DNA of 64,000 nt from Sphingobium yanoikuyae (GTDB taxonomy: Bacteria > Pseudomonadota > Alphaproteobacteria > Sphingomonadales > Sphingomonadaceae), in NCBI RefSeq assembly GCF_013001025.1, contig NZ_CP053023.1:124001-188000 (forward strand), given 5' to 3'. A program made the position numbers and the translations under genes. The notes beneath the pieces were generated by a model, which was not told where the DNA came from, made no database searches, and saw only the letters and a list, made by a program, of their open reading frames with translations. Shown here piece by piece: positions 27,045-36,851 of this stretch. The first letter of the stretch is position 1. Every line of letters begins with the position of its first letter.

Positions 27045-29054
27045 TCAGGCGCCGTCCTCCCCCCTGCCCATCACCTGATCCCGGATCGCCGATCGGCTGA
27101 GATTATGGTGCAGTATCTTGCGATACAGGGTCGATCGCGACAGGCCCAGCATGGTGCTGGCGATCGACATATTGCCAGCCGCCATGGCGATGGCATTGGC
27201 AATCTGTTCCCGCTCTTCCAAACCGTTGGCAGACGGCGATACGGCCGGTACGACCTGCGCCGATTTCAGATCATCGGGCAGGCAATGTTCGTCGGCCACA
27301 TCATCGGTCGCCAGCAAACTCGCCGTTTCGACGACATTGCGCAATTCGCGGACATTGCCCGGCCAGTCATGGGCATGGAGGATAGCCAGCGCCCGATCCG
27401 TGAAGCGGACTGGCGCATGCGCGTAACGCCGCGCGCAATCGGCAGCGAAACGCGCCAGCAGCAGATCGATGTCGCCGCCCCGATCCCGCAGCGGCGGAAC
27501 GGTGACGGAAGCGACGGCCAGCCGGTGCAACAGATCGCGACGGAAACGCCCGGCGGCAACCTCTGCATGCAAATCGCGATTGGTCATGGCGATCACGCGC
27601 ACATCCACGCGGCGTACATCCCCTTCACCGATACGGGAGACGACACCTTCCTCCAGCACACGCAGCAGATAGGGTTGCAGGTCCAGCGCCAGTTCACCGA
27701 TCTCATCAAGGCAGAGCGTACCACCATGGGCGAGTTCGAAACGGCCCGGCCGCCCCTCATTCGACGCGCCAGTGAAAGCACCACGCGCATAGCCGAACAA
27801 TTCGCTGGCAATCATCTCGCGATTGGCGGCGCCACAGTTGAACATGACCAGCGGTCCGGCCGCATTGGGGCCACGACCATGGAAGGCACGCGCAAACAAC
27901 TCTTTGCCGACGCCGGTTTCACCCTGAATGAGCATGGGCACAGGCGACGGGGCGAGTTTCTGCGCACGGGCAATCGATGCCTTCATCGACGGACTGTTAC
28001 CAACGATGGCGGTAAAGTCGCAACGGTCGGGATCGCTTTCATCACCATGGCGGCGTGTCGGCACGGAACGGTGGGTGGCAAGCGAAGATGCGGAAGATCG
28101 CGCCGGTTCGGCGGTCGGGATCACCACCATGAAGCCGTTCAGCCCGCCATCCACCTCGATCGGTCGAATCCAGTCATTGGGAATTTCGCGCGGCAGTCCC
28201 GCAACATCAAATGCGCGCTGGCCGGGCCGGGCGCTGACCATCCGCACACCCAGCCGGTCACGCAACATGCGGGCCGCCTGAGACGAAGCATAGGCCAGAC
28301 GACCATGTTCATCAACCGCCAGCAGACCGTCACGATGATAATGGCGCCCCTGTTCCAGCGCCACTTCGAGAAGGCGGGCGCGGAACTGATCCGCTTCGTG
28401 CATCATCGCCATTTCGATACGACGTGCGCCCAGCACAGCCAATGCGAACATCTGGCCGTTGGCGGCGCTGCTGCGCGCCGAAATGTTGAGGACACCAGCG
28501 ACCGAACCATCGCCGGGGTGGATGATGGGCGCCGCCGCACAGCTCCATTTCTTCATCGGTTCGCAATAATGCTCACCGGCATGGACCATCATCGGCCGCG
28601 CCGTCGCGATGGCAACGCCAATGCCGTTGGTTCCGGCAGCCCCTTCGCGCCAGTCCCCGCCACGACAGAGCGCAATGTCGGTGCCGGCGCGCAGCGTCTG
28701 ATTATCGCCCATGCCGTCCAGCACGATACCTGCCGGATCGGTGATCAACATCATGGCGTCGGTGCCGGTCAATATGTCGGCCGCCTCCGCCAATGTTTCG
28801 GCCGAGGCGCGCAGCAGCGGGCGATGTTCACGCCGTCGGGAATCGAGAAAATCGAGGGCCAGTTGCGGCGCGAAGGCGGTCGAAATGCCGACATCCGAAG
28901 CCCGGCACCGTTCCCAGCTATCCAATATGGGATTGCGCGCCAACAAACTGTCCCGCGGGGCGCCGGACAAAAAACCCTCCCACGCACAATCCAGTTCGCT
29001 CGGGCTTTGTACGAACACGCTCGCCAGCGCGGATGATGGACTTTGCAGATCCAT
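27045..29054 (-). CDS. AcoR-like sigma-54-dependent activator
   Basis: About 669 residues: a GAF-type sensor region (about 80-240), a PAS-like region (about 250-330), an AAA+ sigma-54 activation domain with Walker A GETGVGKE (about 378-385) and GAFTGA (about 423-428), and a C-terminal Fis-type helix-turn-helix. It activates transcription from -24/-12 promoters in response to a small metabolite such as acetoin or a related compound. The frame extends to a TTG at 29153, but the ATG at 29054 is the more ordinary start. It faces the catabolic operon at 29406. Confidence 0.9.
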   Translation of the reverse strand: MDLQSPSSALASVFVQSPSELDCAWEGFLSGAPRDSLLARNPILDSWERCRASDVGISTAFAPQLALDFLDSRRREHRPLLRASAETLAEAADILTGTDAMMLITDPAGIVLDGMGDNQTLRAGTDIALCRGGDWREGAAGTNGIGVAIATARPMMVHAGEHYCEPMKKWSCAAAPIIHPGDGSVAGVLNISARSSAANGQMFALAVLGARRIEMAMMHEADQFRARLLEVALEQGRHYHRDGLLAVDEHGRLAYASSQAARMLRDRLGVRMVSARPGQRAFDVAGLPREIPNDWIRPIEVDGGLNGFMVVIPTAEPARSSASSLATHRSVPTRRHGDESDPDRCDFTAIVGNSPSMKASIARAQKLAPSPVPMLIQGETGVGKELFARAFHGRGPNAAGPLVMFNCGAANREMIASELFGYARGAFTGASNEGRPGRFELAHGGTLCLDEIGELALDLQPYLLRVLEEGVVSRIGEGDVRRVDVRVIAMTNRDLHAEVAAGRFRRDLLHRLAVASVTVPPLRDRGGDIDLLLARFAADCARRYAHAPVRFTDRALAILHAHDWPGNVRELRNVVETASLLATDDVADEHCLPDDLKSAQVVPAVSPSANGLEEREQIANAIAMAAGNMSIASTMLGLSRSTLYRKILHHNLSRSAIRDQVMGRGEDGA

Positions 29055-29212
29055 GTCCTGCAATCGCGCCACTAATCCTCCAATCAGGCTTTTCGCCTTA
29101 CATCCTTCTCCATTCCCGTCCGTTGCTACGGGGGATACCCTATTTACGACCAATCCCCGGAGTTTGTCGAGTGGCAGGCAAGATGTGCCTCAGCCCGGCA
29201 GAACTGTTTCAA

Positions 29213-29252
29213 TGACACAGAGGATGGCACAATTTTGTGCCATCTGACACAG
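29213..29252. promoter_or_regulatory. Candidate upstream activating site for the AcoR-like regulator
   Basis: A perfect 10-bp inverted repeat, GATGGCACAA (29223-29232) and TTGTGCCATC (29235-29244), is bracketed by two exact copies of TGACACAG at 29213-29220 and 29245-29252. It lies about 100-140 bases upstream of the sigma-54 promoter, the usual distance for an activator binding site. Confidence 0.7.
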
Positions 29253-29351
29253 GCAGCCGATCAATACAGAAACTCGTCTCAAGCGTAACGATCGCATGGG
29301 CCGCCCATATTTGCGCGGATTTTTGGGCTTTCTTTCCCAATCCACATCATT

Positions 29352-29367
29352 TGGCACGCTCCTTGCC
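29352..29367 (+). promoter_or_regulatory. Sigma-54 (-24/-12) promoter
   Basis: TGGCAC at 29352-29357, five bases, then TTGCC at 29363-29367 gives a textbook -24/-12 element with GG and GC at the right spacing. It is about 40 bases ahead of the cytochrome c start and should drive the dehydrogenase/glyoxalase operon. Confidence 0.88.
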
Positions 29368-29405
29368 GGTTAGGTTTGCACGCGCAAATCACCTGGAGAG
29401 GAATA

Positions 29406-29801
29406 TTGCTAAATTTTTTCACGATTACGCGAATCGCCGCCGTTATCGCCCTGACAGGCGGTTTCACCGCCGCTCAGGCGCAGATGGCCATTCCCAAATC
29501 CGCCCCGGCATCGGGTGACAAACTGTTCGGTCAGCAATGCGGCGCCTGCCACTCCGTCAAGGCGGGTGAAAACCGTGTCGGCCCTTCACTGGCAGGTATC
29601 GTCGGGCGCAAGGCGGCAAGCGGCGCCAAATATCAATATTCCGCCGCACTCAAGAAGAGCGGCCAGACCTGGAATGCCGCCTCGCTCGACAAGTGGCTGA
29701 CCGGCAGTGCGAAGGCCGTGCCAGGCACAAAGATGGCCTACGCACAGGCCGATGCCGCCAAGCGCAAGGCGATCATCGATTATCTCTCCACTCTGAAATA
29801 G
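29406..29801 (+). CDS. Class I cytochrome c
   Basis: 131 residues from a TTG at 29406 that is seven bases from GGAG; other starts are farther from a ribosome site. A signal peptide ends near AQA, the heme-binding CGACH is at residues 45-49, and GTKM supplies the axial Met. The protein should carry electrons from the periplasmic dehydrogenase subunits encoded downstream. First gene after the sigma-54 promoter. Confidence 0.9.
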   Translation: MLNFFTITRIAAVIALTGGFTAAQAQMAIPKSAPASGDKLFGQQCGACHSVKAGENRVGPSLAGIVGRKAASGAKYQYSAALKKSGQTWNAASLDKWLTGSAKAVPGTKMAYAQADAAKRKAIIDYLSTLK

Positions 29802-29809
29802 GACCAAAA

Positions 29810-30205
29810 ATGGCAAAGATCATTCATTCCATGATCCGTGTTCTGGAAGAACAGCGATCGGTGGATTTCTACAAGGCCGCACTCGGGCTGGACATTGCGG
29901 ACCGCTATCCGTTCGACGGCTTCACGCTCGTTTATCTGCGCAACCCGGAAAACGACGTCGAACTGGAACTGACGATCAACCATGATCGCACCGAACCTTA
30001 CACGTTCGGCGACGGATATGGCCATATCGCGGTGACGGTGCCGGATCTGGATGCGGAACATGCCCGTATGGAAGCAGCCGGCATCACCGTACAGCCGATC
30101 AAGGAATTTTTCCGCGAAGGCGCGCTGATGGCCCGCTTCTTCTTCATTCAGGATCCCGACGGATACAAGATCGAGGTGTTGCAGCACCATGGTCGCTACG
30201 TCTGA
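29810..30205 (+). CDS. gloA: Glyoxalase I (lactoylglutathione lyase)
   Basis: 131 residues. The metal-binding residues are all visible: His6 (KIIHSM), Glu53 (LELTIN), His72 (YGHIAV) and Glu122 (YKIEVL). The enzyme converts the hemithioacetal of methylglyoxal and glutathione to S-lactoylglutathione. It is eight bases after the cytochrome gene, and its partner glyoxalase II is encoded at 34123 in the same cluster. Confidence 0.92.
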   Translation: MAKIIHSMIRVLEEQRSVDFYKAALGLDIADRYPFDGFTLVYLRNPENDVELELTINHDRTEPYTFGDGYGHIAVTVPDLDAEHARMEAAGITVQPIKEFFREGALMARFFFIQDPDGYKIEVLQHHGRYV

Positions 30206-30244
30206 GCCATCCCGATCACAACATAAGCAAGGGAGAGGAATGTA

Positions 30245-30790
30245 ATGAGACTGGTAGATAAAATTGAGGTGATGGACCGGCGGCGCTTTCTGGGCCGTTC
30301 GGTCGGCACGGCCGCTTTGCTCGCGGCCGCGCCGGTATTGCCGGGTGTCGCCAATGCAGCCGTAACGCTCAAGACGGGAGGCGCCGCCGATCTGACGACG
30401 CTCGTCAAGATGGCACGCGACCTGTATCCGCACGACCGCCTGCCCGACGCCATGTATGAAACCGCCGTCGCCACCATCGACGGCACCATGGCGGACGATC
30501 CGGCCAAGGCGACCAGCATGAAGCAAGGCGTCGCCGAACTGGACGCCGCGTCGCAGAAGATGAAGGGCAAGCCCTATCTGGCGATCGAGGCCGAAGGGGA
30601 CCGCGTGGCTGTGTTGCAATCGCTGGAAAAGGCCAAGTCGCCTTTCTTCAAGGCGATGCGGTCCGGCATGGTAACGGCGCTCTACAACCAGCAGGAGCTG
30701 TGGACCAAGCTGGGCTATGAAGGCTCCTCCGCCGAAAAGGGCGGCTACCTCCATCGCGGCTTCAACGATCTCGACTGGCTGCCGGCCTGA
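30245..30790 (+). CDS. Tat-exported small subunit of GMC dehydrogenase (gluconate dehydrogenase subunit 3-like)
   Basis: 181 residues with a twin-arginine signal (MDRRRFLGRS near residues 10-19) and a short helical domain (LARDLYPHDRLPDAMYETAV) like the gluconate 2-dehydrogenase small subunit family. These small subunits carry the flavin subunit through the Tat system. The start at 30245 follows GGGAGAGG; MDRRRFLG at 30272 is an alternative. Confidence 0.85.
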   Translation: MRLVDKIEVMDRRRFLGRSVGTAALLAAAPVLPGVANAAVTLKTGGAADLTTLVKMARDLYPHDRLPDAMYETAVATIDGTMADDPAKATSMKQGVAELDAASQKMKGKPYLAIEAEGDRVAVLQSLEKAKSPFFKAMRSGMVTALYNQQELWTKLGYEGSSAEKGGYLHRGFNDLDWLPA

Positions 30791-30811
30791 GCGCGGCGGA
30801 GAGGATATAGA

Positions 30812-32380
30812 ATGGCACAATTTGACCTGAACGACGACAGTGTCGTCGTCATCATCGGCTCTGGCGCGGGCGGCGGAACGCTGGCCAACGAACTGGCGCA
30901 AAAAGGTATCAAGGTCGTCTGTCTGGAGGCGGGCGCCCGGTACGAAATCAACGATTTCATCAATGACGAGTGGGAAAGTTTCGCCCAGCTCGCCTGGACA
31001 GACAAGCGGACCACGTCAGGCAGTTGGAGAGTGGCGACCGATTTCCCCGAACTGCCCGCATGGATCGTGAAGGCCGTCGGCGGCACATCGACCCACTGGG
31101 CCGGCGCATCGCTGCGTTTTCAGGAGCATGAGTGGAAAGCGCGGTCGACCTATGGCGACATAAAGGATGCATCGCTGCTCGACTGGCCGATCGATAGCAA
31201 GGAAATGGCGCCCTGGTACGCCAAGGCCGAATATAAGATGGGAACCACCGGCACCAACGGCATCCCCCGCCTGCCCGGTAACAATAATTACAAGGTGTTC
31301 CATGCCGGCGCGACCAAGATCGGCTATAAGGAAGTGCATACCGGCAATATGTCGATCAACAGCCAGCCACGCGACGATCGCGGCAGTTGTCAGCAGATCG
31401 GATTTTGTTTCCAGGGGTGCAAGTCAGGGGCGAAATGGTCGACCCTCTATACCGAAATTCCGAAGGGCGAGGCGACCGGCAAGCTGGAGGTGCGCCCCGA
31501 AAGTCAGGTCATCCGCATCGAGCATGACGCATCGGGCAAGGTGACGGGCGTGGTCTATGCCGACAAGGATGGCGCAATGCACCGGCAGAAGGCGCGCGTT
31601 GTCGCGGTGGCGGGCAATTCGATCGAAAGTCCGCGCATCCTGCTCAATTCCGAGAGTAATATGTTCAAGGACGGGCTTGGCAACGGATCGGGCCATGTCG
31701 GACGCCATTATATGCGCCACACGACGGGTTCGGTTTATGGCGTGTTCGACAAGCCGGTCCATATGTATCGCGGCACGGTGATGGCCGGGATCATCCGCGA
31801 CGAAGCGCGGCACGACACCAGCCGGGGCTTTGCCGGGGGCTATGAGTTCGAGACCATCTCTCTGGGCGTGCCGTTCATGGGCGCATTCATGAATCCAGGG
31901 GGCTGGGGCCGCGATTTCACGTCGGCACTCGATCATTACGACCATATGGCCGGTATGTGGATCGTGGGGGAAGACATGCCCCGCGCCACCAATCGCGTCA
32001 CGCTGAACCACGACGCCAAGGACAAGTTCGGCATGCCGGTCGCCAATGTCCATTATGACGACCATGACAATGACGAAGCGATGCGCAACCATGCCTTCAA
32101 GCAGGGCGCGGCCATCTATGATGCCGTAGGAGCGCGACGCACCGTCCTGACGCCACCATATCCCTCCACCCATAATATGGGCACCAACCGGATGAGCGAG
32201 AAGCCGGAGGATGGCGTCGTCAATCGCTTTGGCCAGAGTCATCAGGTGAAGAATCTCTTCATCTCCGATGGCAGCCAGTTCACGACCAGCGCGGCCGAAA
32301 ACCCCACGCTGACCATCGTCGCCCTGGCGATCCGGCAGGCCGATCACCTCGCCGGACTAATGGCGCGAAACGAAATCTGA
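30812..32380 (+). CDS. GMC-family flavin dehydrogenase (large subunit)
   Basis: 522 residues. FAD-binding GSGAGGG is at residues 16-22, the GMC signature region is at GGTSTHWAG near residue 93, and the C-terminal catalytic His/Asn segments are STHNMG (about residue 450) and ENPTLT. With the Tat subunit and cytochrome c it forms a membrane-periplasmic alcohol or polyol dehydrogenase of the gluconate/sorbitol type. The substrate is not evident from the sequence; a small diol or hydroxyketone fits the context. Confidence 0.9.
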   Translation: MAQFDLNDDSVVVIIGSGAGGGTLANELAQKGIKVVCLEAGARYEINDFINDEWESFAQLAWTDKRTTSGSWRVATDFPELPAWIVKAVGGTSTHWAGASLRFQEHEWKARSTYGDIKDASLLDWPIDSKEMAPWYAKAEYKMGTTGTNGIPRLPGNNNYKVFHAGATKIGYKEVHTGNMSINSQPRDDRGSCQQIGFCFQGCKSGAKWSTLYTEIPKGEATGKLEVRPESQVIRIEHDASGKVTGVVYADKDGAMHRQKARVVAVAGNSIESPRILLNSESNMFKDGLGNGSGHVGRHYMRHTTGSVYGVFDKPVHMYRGTVMAGIIRDEARHDTSRGFAGGYEFETISLGVPFMGAFMNPGGWGRDFTSALDHYDHMAGMWIVGEDMPRATNRVTLNHDAKDKFGMPVANVHYDDHDNDEAMRNHAFKQGAAIYDAVGARRTVLTPPYPSTHNMGTNRMSEKPEDGVVNRFGQSHQVKNLFISDGSQFTTSAAENPTLTIVALAIRQADHLAGLMARNEI

Positions 32381-32476
32381 TTCCCCCTTTCGCCGGCGGC
32401 TTCCGGCCTCCGGCATCATAAGTCCCGGGCGGTACATTTCCGTGCCGACCCGTGGACGCACCATAGGAGAATATAA

Positions 32477-33268
32477 ATGTCGCGAGAAATCACTCAGTCG
32501 GTCGCACTGGTCACGGGTTCCGCCCGGGGCATTGGCAAGGCGATCGCCCAGCGTCTGGCGCAGGACGGCCATGACATTGCGCTCAACGACATTGCCGCCA
32601 ACGCCGATCAACTGGAAGCAACGGCAGAAGAAATCCGCGCAACGGGCCGCAGGGTGACGACTGTCATCGCCGACGTGTCGGTCGAGGCCGACGTCAATGC
32701 CATGGTGGCAAAGGTCGCGCAGGATCTGGGCGAACTCAATGTCATGGTGTCCAATGCCGGGATCGCCCGGGTCACGTCTCTGCTGGAAACCAGCGTGGAC
32801 GAATGGGACCAGGTGATGGGCGTCAATCTGCGCGGAACCTTCCTTTGCTACAAGGCGGCAGCCGAGCAGATGATCCGTCAGGGCAAGGGCGGCAAGATCA
32901 TCGGCGCGGCATCCATCGTGGCGTTCCGCCCCTTTGCGCTGCTGTCGACCTATTCCGCATCCAAATGGGGGGTGCGCGGCCTGACGCAGGGGGCCGCCAT
33001 GGAATTCGCCAAGCACAAGATCACGGTCAACGCCTACTGCCCCGGCATCGTCGGCACCGCCATGTGGGAACTGATCGACGAGAAGCTCGCCAAGGAAGAA
33101 GGGATGGAGAAGGGCGAAGCGCTGAAGAAATATTCCGAGGCGATCCTGATGGGTCGTGTGTCGGTGCCAGAAGATGTCGCAAAGCTCGCATCCTACCTCG
33201 CATCGCCCGACAGCGATTATATGACGGGCCAGTGCGTGCTGATCGACGGCGGCATCCAGTTTTCCTGA
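32477..33268 (+). CDS. Acetoin-reductase/2,3-butanediol-dehydrogenase-like SDR
   Basis: 263 residues, Rossmann motif GSARGIGKA near residues 14-22, catalytic Tyr-x-x-x-Lys as YSASKWG, and the C-terminal segment [17 protein letters not shown]. The [15 protein letters not shown] stretch is characteristic of acetoin/diacetyl reductases. It should interconvert vicinal diols and hydroxyketones with NAD(H). Separated from the GMC gene by 96 bases. Confidence 0.9.
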   Translation: MSREITQSVALVTGSARGIGKAIAQRLAQDGHDIALNDIAANADQLEATAEEIRATGRRVTTVIADVSVEADVNAMVAKVAQDLGELNVMVSNAGIARVTSLLETSVDEWDQVMGVNLRGTFLCYKAAAEQMIRQGKGGKIIGAASIVAFRPFALLSTYSASKWGVRGLTQGAAMEFAKHKITVNAYCPGIVGTAMWELIDEKLAKEEGMEKGEALKKYSEAILMGRVSVPEDVAKLASYLASPDSDYMTGQCVLIDGGIQFS

Positions 33269-33303
33269 CATTGCCGACGGGCCAAGAGGCCTGACCCAAG
33301 AAA

Positions 33304-33332
33304 GGGAGAGGCCTAAAGGCCAGGCCTCTCCC
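33304..33332 (+). terminator. Hairpin after the SDR gene
   Basis: GGGAGAGGCCT (33304-33314) and AGGCCTCTCCC (33322-33332) form a perfect 11-bp stem with a seven-base loop. The following bases are GC-rich with a short C/T run, so it may terminate or attenuate the transcript between the SDR and the porin gene. Confidence 0.6.
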
Positions 33333-33413
33333 CGCCCCTTTCCGCATGTCCCCACCATGGGACGGCATGCGGAGCGGTGCGCCCATAAAACGGCCATTTC
33401 AGGGAGAGGAAAG

Positions 33414-34103
33414 ATGAACAGAATCAAGGCCGTAATGGCCATATCATCCATCGCCGGCCTGTCTGTGCCGGCCCGTGCGCAGGAGGAGAATGCCGTGACG
33501 CTGAACCTGTCTGGCGGGGTCGCAACTGATTATCGGTTCCGCAGTATTTCGCAGACCGATCGCAATCCGTTCGCCTTTGCTTTGGCATCGGCGCAATATC
33601 GGGATTTCTATGTCCGGGTCGGCGGTGAGAATGTCGATTTCAACGACGGAACAGACGCCGAATATGATCTCTACGCCGGTTGGGCGCCGACATTCGGCAA
33701 TACCAGCCTGGACATCGGTGTCGTGCGCTATGGCTATATCGGCGCGCCCAATAGCCCCAATCGTGACACGGTAGAATATAAGGCAGCGGTCACACAGACG
33801 ATCGGCAAAGGGACGATCGGTGCCAAAGCCTTTTACGCGCCGGATTTTCTGACACTCGACACCCGCGCGCTCTACACCGAAATCAACGGTAGCTATGCCC
33901 TGACGCCGAAACTGACCGCGAGCGGCGCCTATGGCATCGAGCAAATCCATCGCTTCAAGGATTTTCAGGCCTGGAATCTGGGCGCGACCTATGCGCTGAC
34001 CAAGACATTGGCGTTCGATGTCCGCTATTATGACACGGACTCCCACAGCAACGGCACCACCTATCACAGCGCCATCGTGGCGGCGCTGAAATTCTCGATA
34101 TGA
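33414..34103 (+). CDS. TorF-like outer-membrane porin
   Basis: 229 residues: a signal peptide (ending near ARAQ), then alternating beta-strand segments and a final ...LKFSI typical of outer-membrane barrels; the GGVATDYRFRSISQTDRNPF start is like TorF-family putative porins. It probably lets the small substrate into the periplasm. The start at 33414 follows AGGGAGAGG. Confidence 0.82.
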   Translation: MNRIKAVMAISSIAGLSVPARAQEENAVTLNLSGGVATDYRFRSISQTDRNPFAFALASAQYRDFYVRVGGENVDFNDGTDAEYDLYAGWAPTFGNTSLDIGVVRYGYIGAPNSPNRDTVEYKAAVTQTIGKGTIGAKAFYAPDFLTLDTRALYTEINGSYALTPKLTASGAYGIEQIHRFKDFQAWNLGATYALTKTLAFDVRYYDTDSHSNGTTYHSAIVAALKFSI

Positions 34104-34122
34104 CGCACCGACTGGAGATGAG

Positions 34123-34872
34123 ATGAGCCTGTATCCTGCCGCCCGGCCGACCGTGGAGGTCGTGCTGTTCCCCTGTCTTCAGGATAATTACGGCCTGCTG
34201 ATCCGCGACATGGCGACCGGCCGGGTAGCGGCGGTCGATACGCCCGATGCCGAACGCATCGCCTATGAAATCGACCGGCGGGGGTGGACGCTGGACATCA
34301 TCCTCAACACCCATTGGCATGACGATCATGTCGGGGGGAACATGGCGCTGAAGCTGCAATATGGGGCCACCATCCATGGCCCGGACGCCGAGCGGGATCG
34401 TATCGGGACGCTGGACATAACCGTGCGCGAGGGTGACATTATCGAGCTTGGCGAAACGCGCATCGCGGTGCTGGCGACGCCGGGCCATACACTGGGCCAT
34501 GTCGTCTATCATATTCCGGCGGCGGGTCTGATCTTTGTGGGGGATACGCTGTTCGCCATGGGTTGTGGCCGCCTGTTCGAGGGGACGGCGGAACAGATGT
34601 GGCGCAATATGGAAATGTTTGCCGCCCTGCCCCCGGATACCAGCATTTATTGCGCCCATGAATATACGAGCGGCAATGGCCGCTTTGCCGCCGCCATGGA
34701 GCCGGGCAATCAGGCAATCGCAGATCGTAATATCCGGGTAGCAGCAGCGCGGGACAGGGATGAACCCACCGTTCCCTTCACCATCGCGGATGAATATGCC
34801 ACCAACCCGTTCATGCGCGCGGGCAGCAGCGAACGGCTGCGAGAATTGCGTTTAGCGAAGGATGTTTTCTGA
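34123..34872 (+). CDS. gloB: Glyoxalase II (hydroxyacylglutathione hydrolase)
   Basis: 249 residues with THWHDDHVGG (residues 63-72), GHTLGH, GDTLFAMGCGRLFEGT and HEYT, the complete GloB metal-site set. It hydrolyses S-lactoylglutathione to D-lactate and glutathione, completing the path begun by GloA at 29810. Its stop overlaps the D-lactate dehydrogenase start (TGATG). Confidence 0.94.
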   Translation: MSLYPAARPTVEVVLFPCLQDNYGLLIRDMATGRVAAVDTPDAERIAYEIDRRGWTLDIILNTHWHDDHVGGNMALKLQYGATIHGPDAERDRIGTLDITVREGDIIELGETRIAVLATPGHTLGHVVYHIPAAGLIFVGDTLFAMGCGRLFEGTAEQMWRNMEMFAALPPDTSIYCAHEYTSGNGRFAAAMEPGNQAIADRNIRVAAARDRDEPTVPFTIADEYATNPFMRAGSSERLRELRLAKDVF

Positions 34873-36539
34873 TGAATGCCGGTCATGTTTCCCTGTTGTC
34901 CGATCTGCGCAAAGCGGTAGGGCAGCGCCATGTGATGACAGCCGACCGGCAGACGCGCCGGTTCGCGACCGGATTTCGCTTTGGATCCGGACCGGTACTG
35001 GCAGTGGTGCAGCCCGGCACGCTGATCGAACAGTGGCGGGTGTTGCAGGCCTGTATTGCGGCCGACGTCATCGTCATCCTGCAATCGGCCAATACCGGAC
35101 TGACGGGCGGATCGACGCCGCATGGCGGCTATGACCGGCCAGTCGTCATCATCAACACCCTGCGTATTCGCGGCCTGCACATGATCCGGGGCGGGGAGCA
35201 AATCGTCTGCCTGCCCGGCACGACCCTGTTCGACCTTGAAAAGCAGTTGGGGCGGGTCGGGCGGGAACCGCATTCGGTGATCGGATCATCCTGCATCGGC
35301 GCGTCAGTCTTTGGCGGCGTGTGTAACAATTCGGGCGGCGCGCTGGTACGGCGTGGGCCGGTTTATACCGAACTGGCGCTCTATGCGCAGGTGGGCAGCG
35401 ACGGACAATTGAGGCTGGTCAACCATCTGGGCATCGCGCTGGGGGAGGACCCGGAAACCATATTGGCGCGCGTCGAGAAGGGCGATTTCACGGCCGCCGA
35501 CATTAGTGAGAGCGGCCGGGCGTCCGACGATGGCTATGCCACGCATGTCCGCGACATCGATGCAGGCACGCCGGCCCGCTTCAACGCCGACCCCAGCCGA
35601 TTATTCGAGGCATCGGGCAGCGCGGGCAAGGTCGCTCTGTTTGCGGTACGGCTCGACACATTTGCAAAGGAGTCGCAGAGCGCGACCTTCTATATCGGCA
35701 CCAATGATACCGCCGAACTGACGGCATTGCGCCGGGCCATATTGGGGGGCTTTGCGTCCTTGCCGGTATCGGGCGAATATATTCATCGCGATGCGTTCGA
35801 CATCGCCGCCATCTATGGCAAGGACATGTATCTGGCGATCAAGCATCTGGGCACCGATCGCCTGCCCCGCCTGTTCGCGCTCAAGGGGCGGGTCGATGCG
35901 ATTGCCAAGGGGCTAAGCGACCGGCTGATGCAGGCGGTGAGCCGGCTGTTCCCCAATCATCTGCCGCAGCGCATGCGCGATTTCCGTGATCGGTACGAAC
36001 ATCATCTGATCCTGAAAATGGTAGGCGACGGAATATCAGAGGCGCGGGCGCATCTGAAGAAGAGCTTCCCCAGTGGTTCGGGCGACTTTTATGAATGCAC
36101 ACCCAAGGAAGCCGAGGCCGCCTTTCTGCATCGCTTTGCCGTGGCAGGTGCGGCGGTGCGATACCGCACCATTCATCCGCAGGACGTGGAGGATATCGTC
36201 GCGCTCGACATCGCTTTGCGGCGCGACGATCGCGACTGGTTCGAAACCCTGCCGGCCGATGTGACGGAGCCGATCCTGCACAAACTCTATTATGGGCACT
36301 TCTTTTGCCATGTGCTGCATCAGGACTATATCGTGCGCAAAGGCACCGATCCGATGGCGCTGGAACATCGGATGCTGGAATTGCTGGATGCGCGGGGCGC
36401 CGAATATCCGGCCGAACATAATGTCGGCCATCTCTATGTCGCGAAGCCCGCGCTGGCCGACCATTATCAGACGCTGGACCCCACCAACGCCTTCAATCCG
36501 GGCATCGGCCATACGGCGCGCCATAAGGGCTGGAAGTGA
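34872..36539 (+). CDS. dld: Quinone-dependent D-lactate dehydrogenase
   Basis: 555 residues, very like E. coli Dld (571): FAD-binding QSANTGLTGGSTPHGGYDR, GREPHSVIGSSCIGASV, SSGKAG-like EASGSAGKVALFAVRLDTF, and PAEHNVGHLY. It is a peripheral membrane flavoprotein that oxidises D-lactate to pyruvate and reduces quinone. With GloA and GloB it closes a methylglyoxal-to-pyruvate route; co-translation with gloB supports this. Confidence 0.95.
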   Translation: MNAGHVSLLSDLRKAVGQRHVMTADRQTRRFATGFRFGSGPVLAVVQPGTLIEQWRVLQACIAADVIVILQSANTGLTGGSTPHGGYDRPVVIINTLRIRGLHMIRGGEQIVCLPGTTLFDLEKQLGRVGREPHSVIGSSCIGASVFGGVCNNSGGALVRRGPVYTELALYAQVGSDGQLRLVNHLGIALGEDPETILARVEKGDFTAADISESGRASDDGYATHVRDIDAGTPARFNADPSRLFEASGSAGKVALFAVRLDTFAKESQSATFYIGTNDTAELTALRRAILGGFASLPVSGEYIHRDAFDIAAIYGKDMYLAIKHLGTDRLPRLFALKGRVDAIAKGLSDRLMQAVSRLFPNHLPQRMRDFRDRYEHHLILKMVGDGISEARAHLKKSFPSGSGDFYECTPKEAEAAFLHRFAVAGAAVRYRTIHPQDVEDIVALDIALRRDDRDWFETLPADVTEPILHKLYYGHFFCHVLHQDYIVRKGTDPMALEHRMLELLDARGAEYPAEHNVGHLYVAKPALADHYQTLDPTNAFNPGIGHTARHKGWK

Positions 36540-36541
36540 CA

Positions 36542-36569
36542 GACCGGCGCCTGAAACAAGGCGCCGGTC
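36542..36569. terminator. Hairpin between dld and the M20 remnant
   Basis: GACCGGCGCC (36542-36551) and GGCGCCGGTC (36560-36569) form a perfect 10-bp stem with an eight-base loop, directly after the dld stop. No T-tract follows on the plus strand, so termination may be weak or factor-assisted. Confidence 0.65.
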
Positions 36570-36584
36570 ACATTGCGCAGGATG

Positions 36585-36851
36585 TCAGCGATAGCCCGCC
36601 GCCGCAAGGATCGCGAGCAGGTCCATGCGCTTGACCTTGAGCGAGGGTTCCGGGCTGACATCAATCCATTCATCAACCGAATGACCACGCCCGCCCGTGG
36701 CCGCGCGCGGGATGGTGATGGCGGGGATGCCGAGGTTCATCGGCACATTGGCGTCGGTCGAGGAAAAGCTGAGCCGCGCGGTCACGCCTTCGCTGGCATA
36801 GGCGGCGGCGGTCTGGCGAACGAGGGACGAGTCCGGGCTGGTGGCGCCGGC
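36585..36851 (-). pseudogene. M20-family peptidase 3' fragment
   Basis: About 89 codons matching the C-terminus of M20/M28-type dimetal peptidases or carboxypeptidases (ARLSFSSTDANVPMNLGIPAITIPR, SVDEWIDVSP). The frame is interrupted at 36851 by the left end of an IS6-family element; the rest of the gene is not in the window. Confidence 0.85.

Noticed and set aside
29055..29153. Upstream TTG start for the AcoR-like regulator
   Set aside because: No ribosome site and unlike composition; the ATG at 29054 is more ordinary, though not proven.
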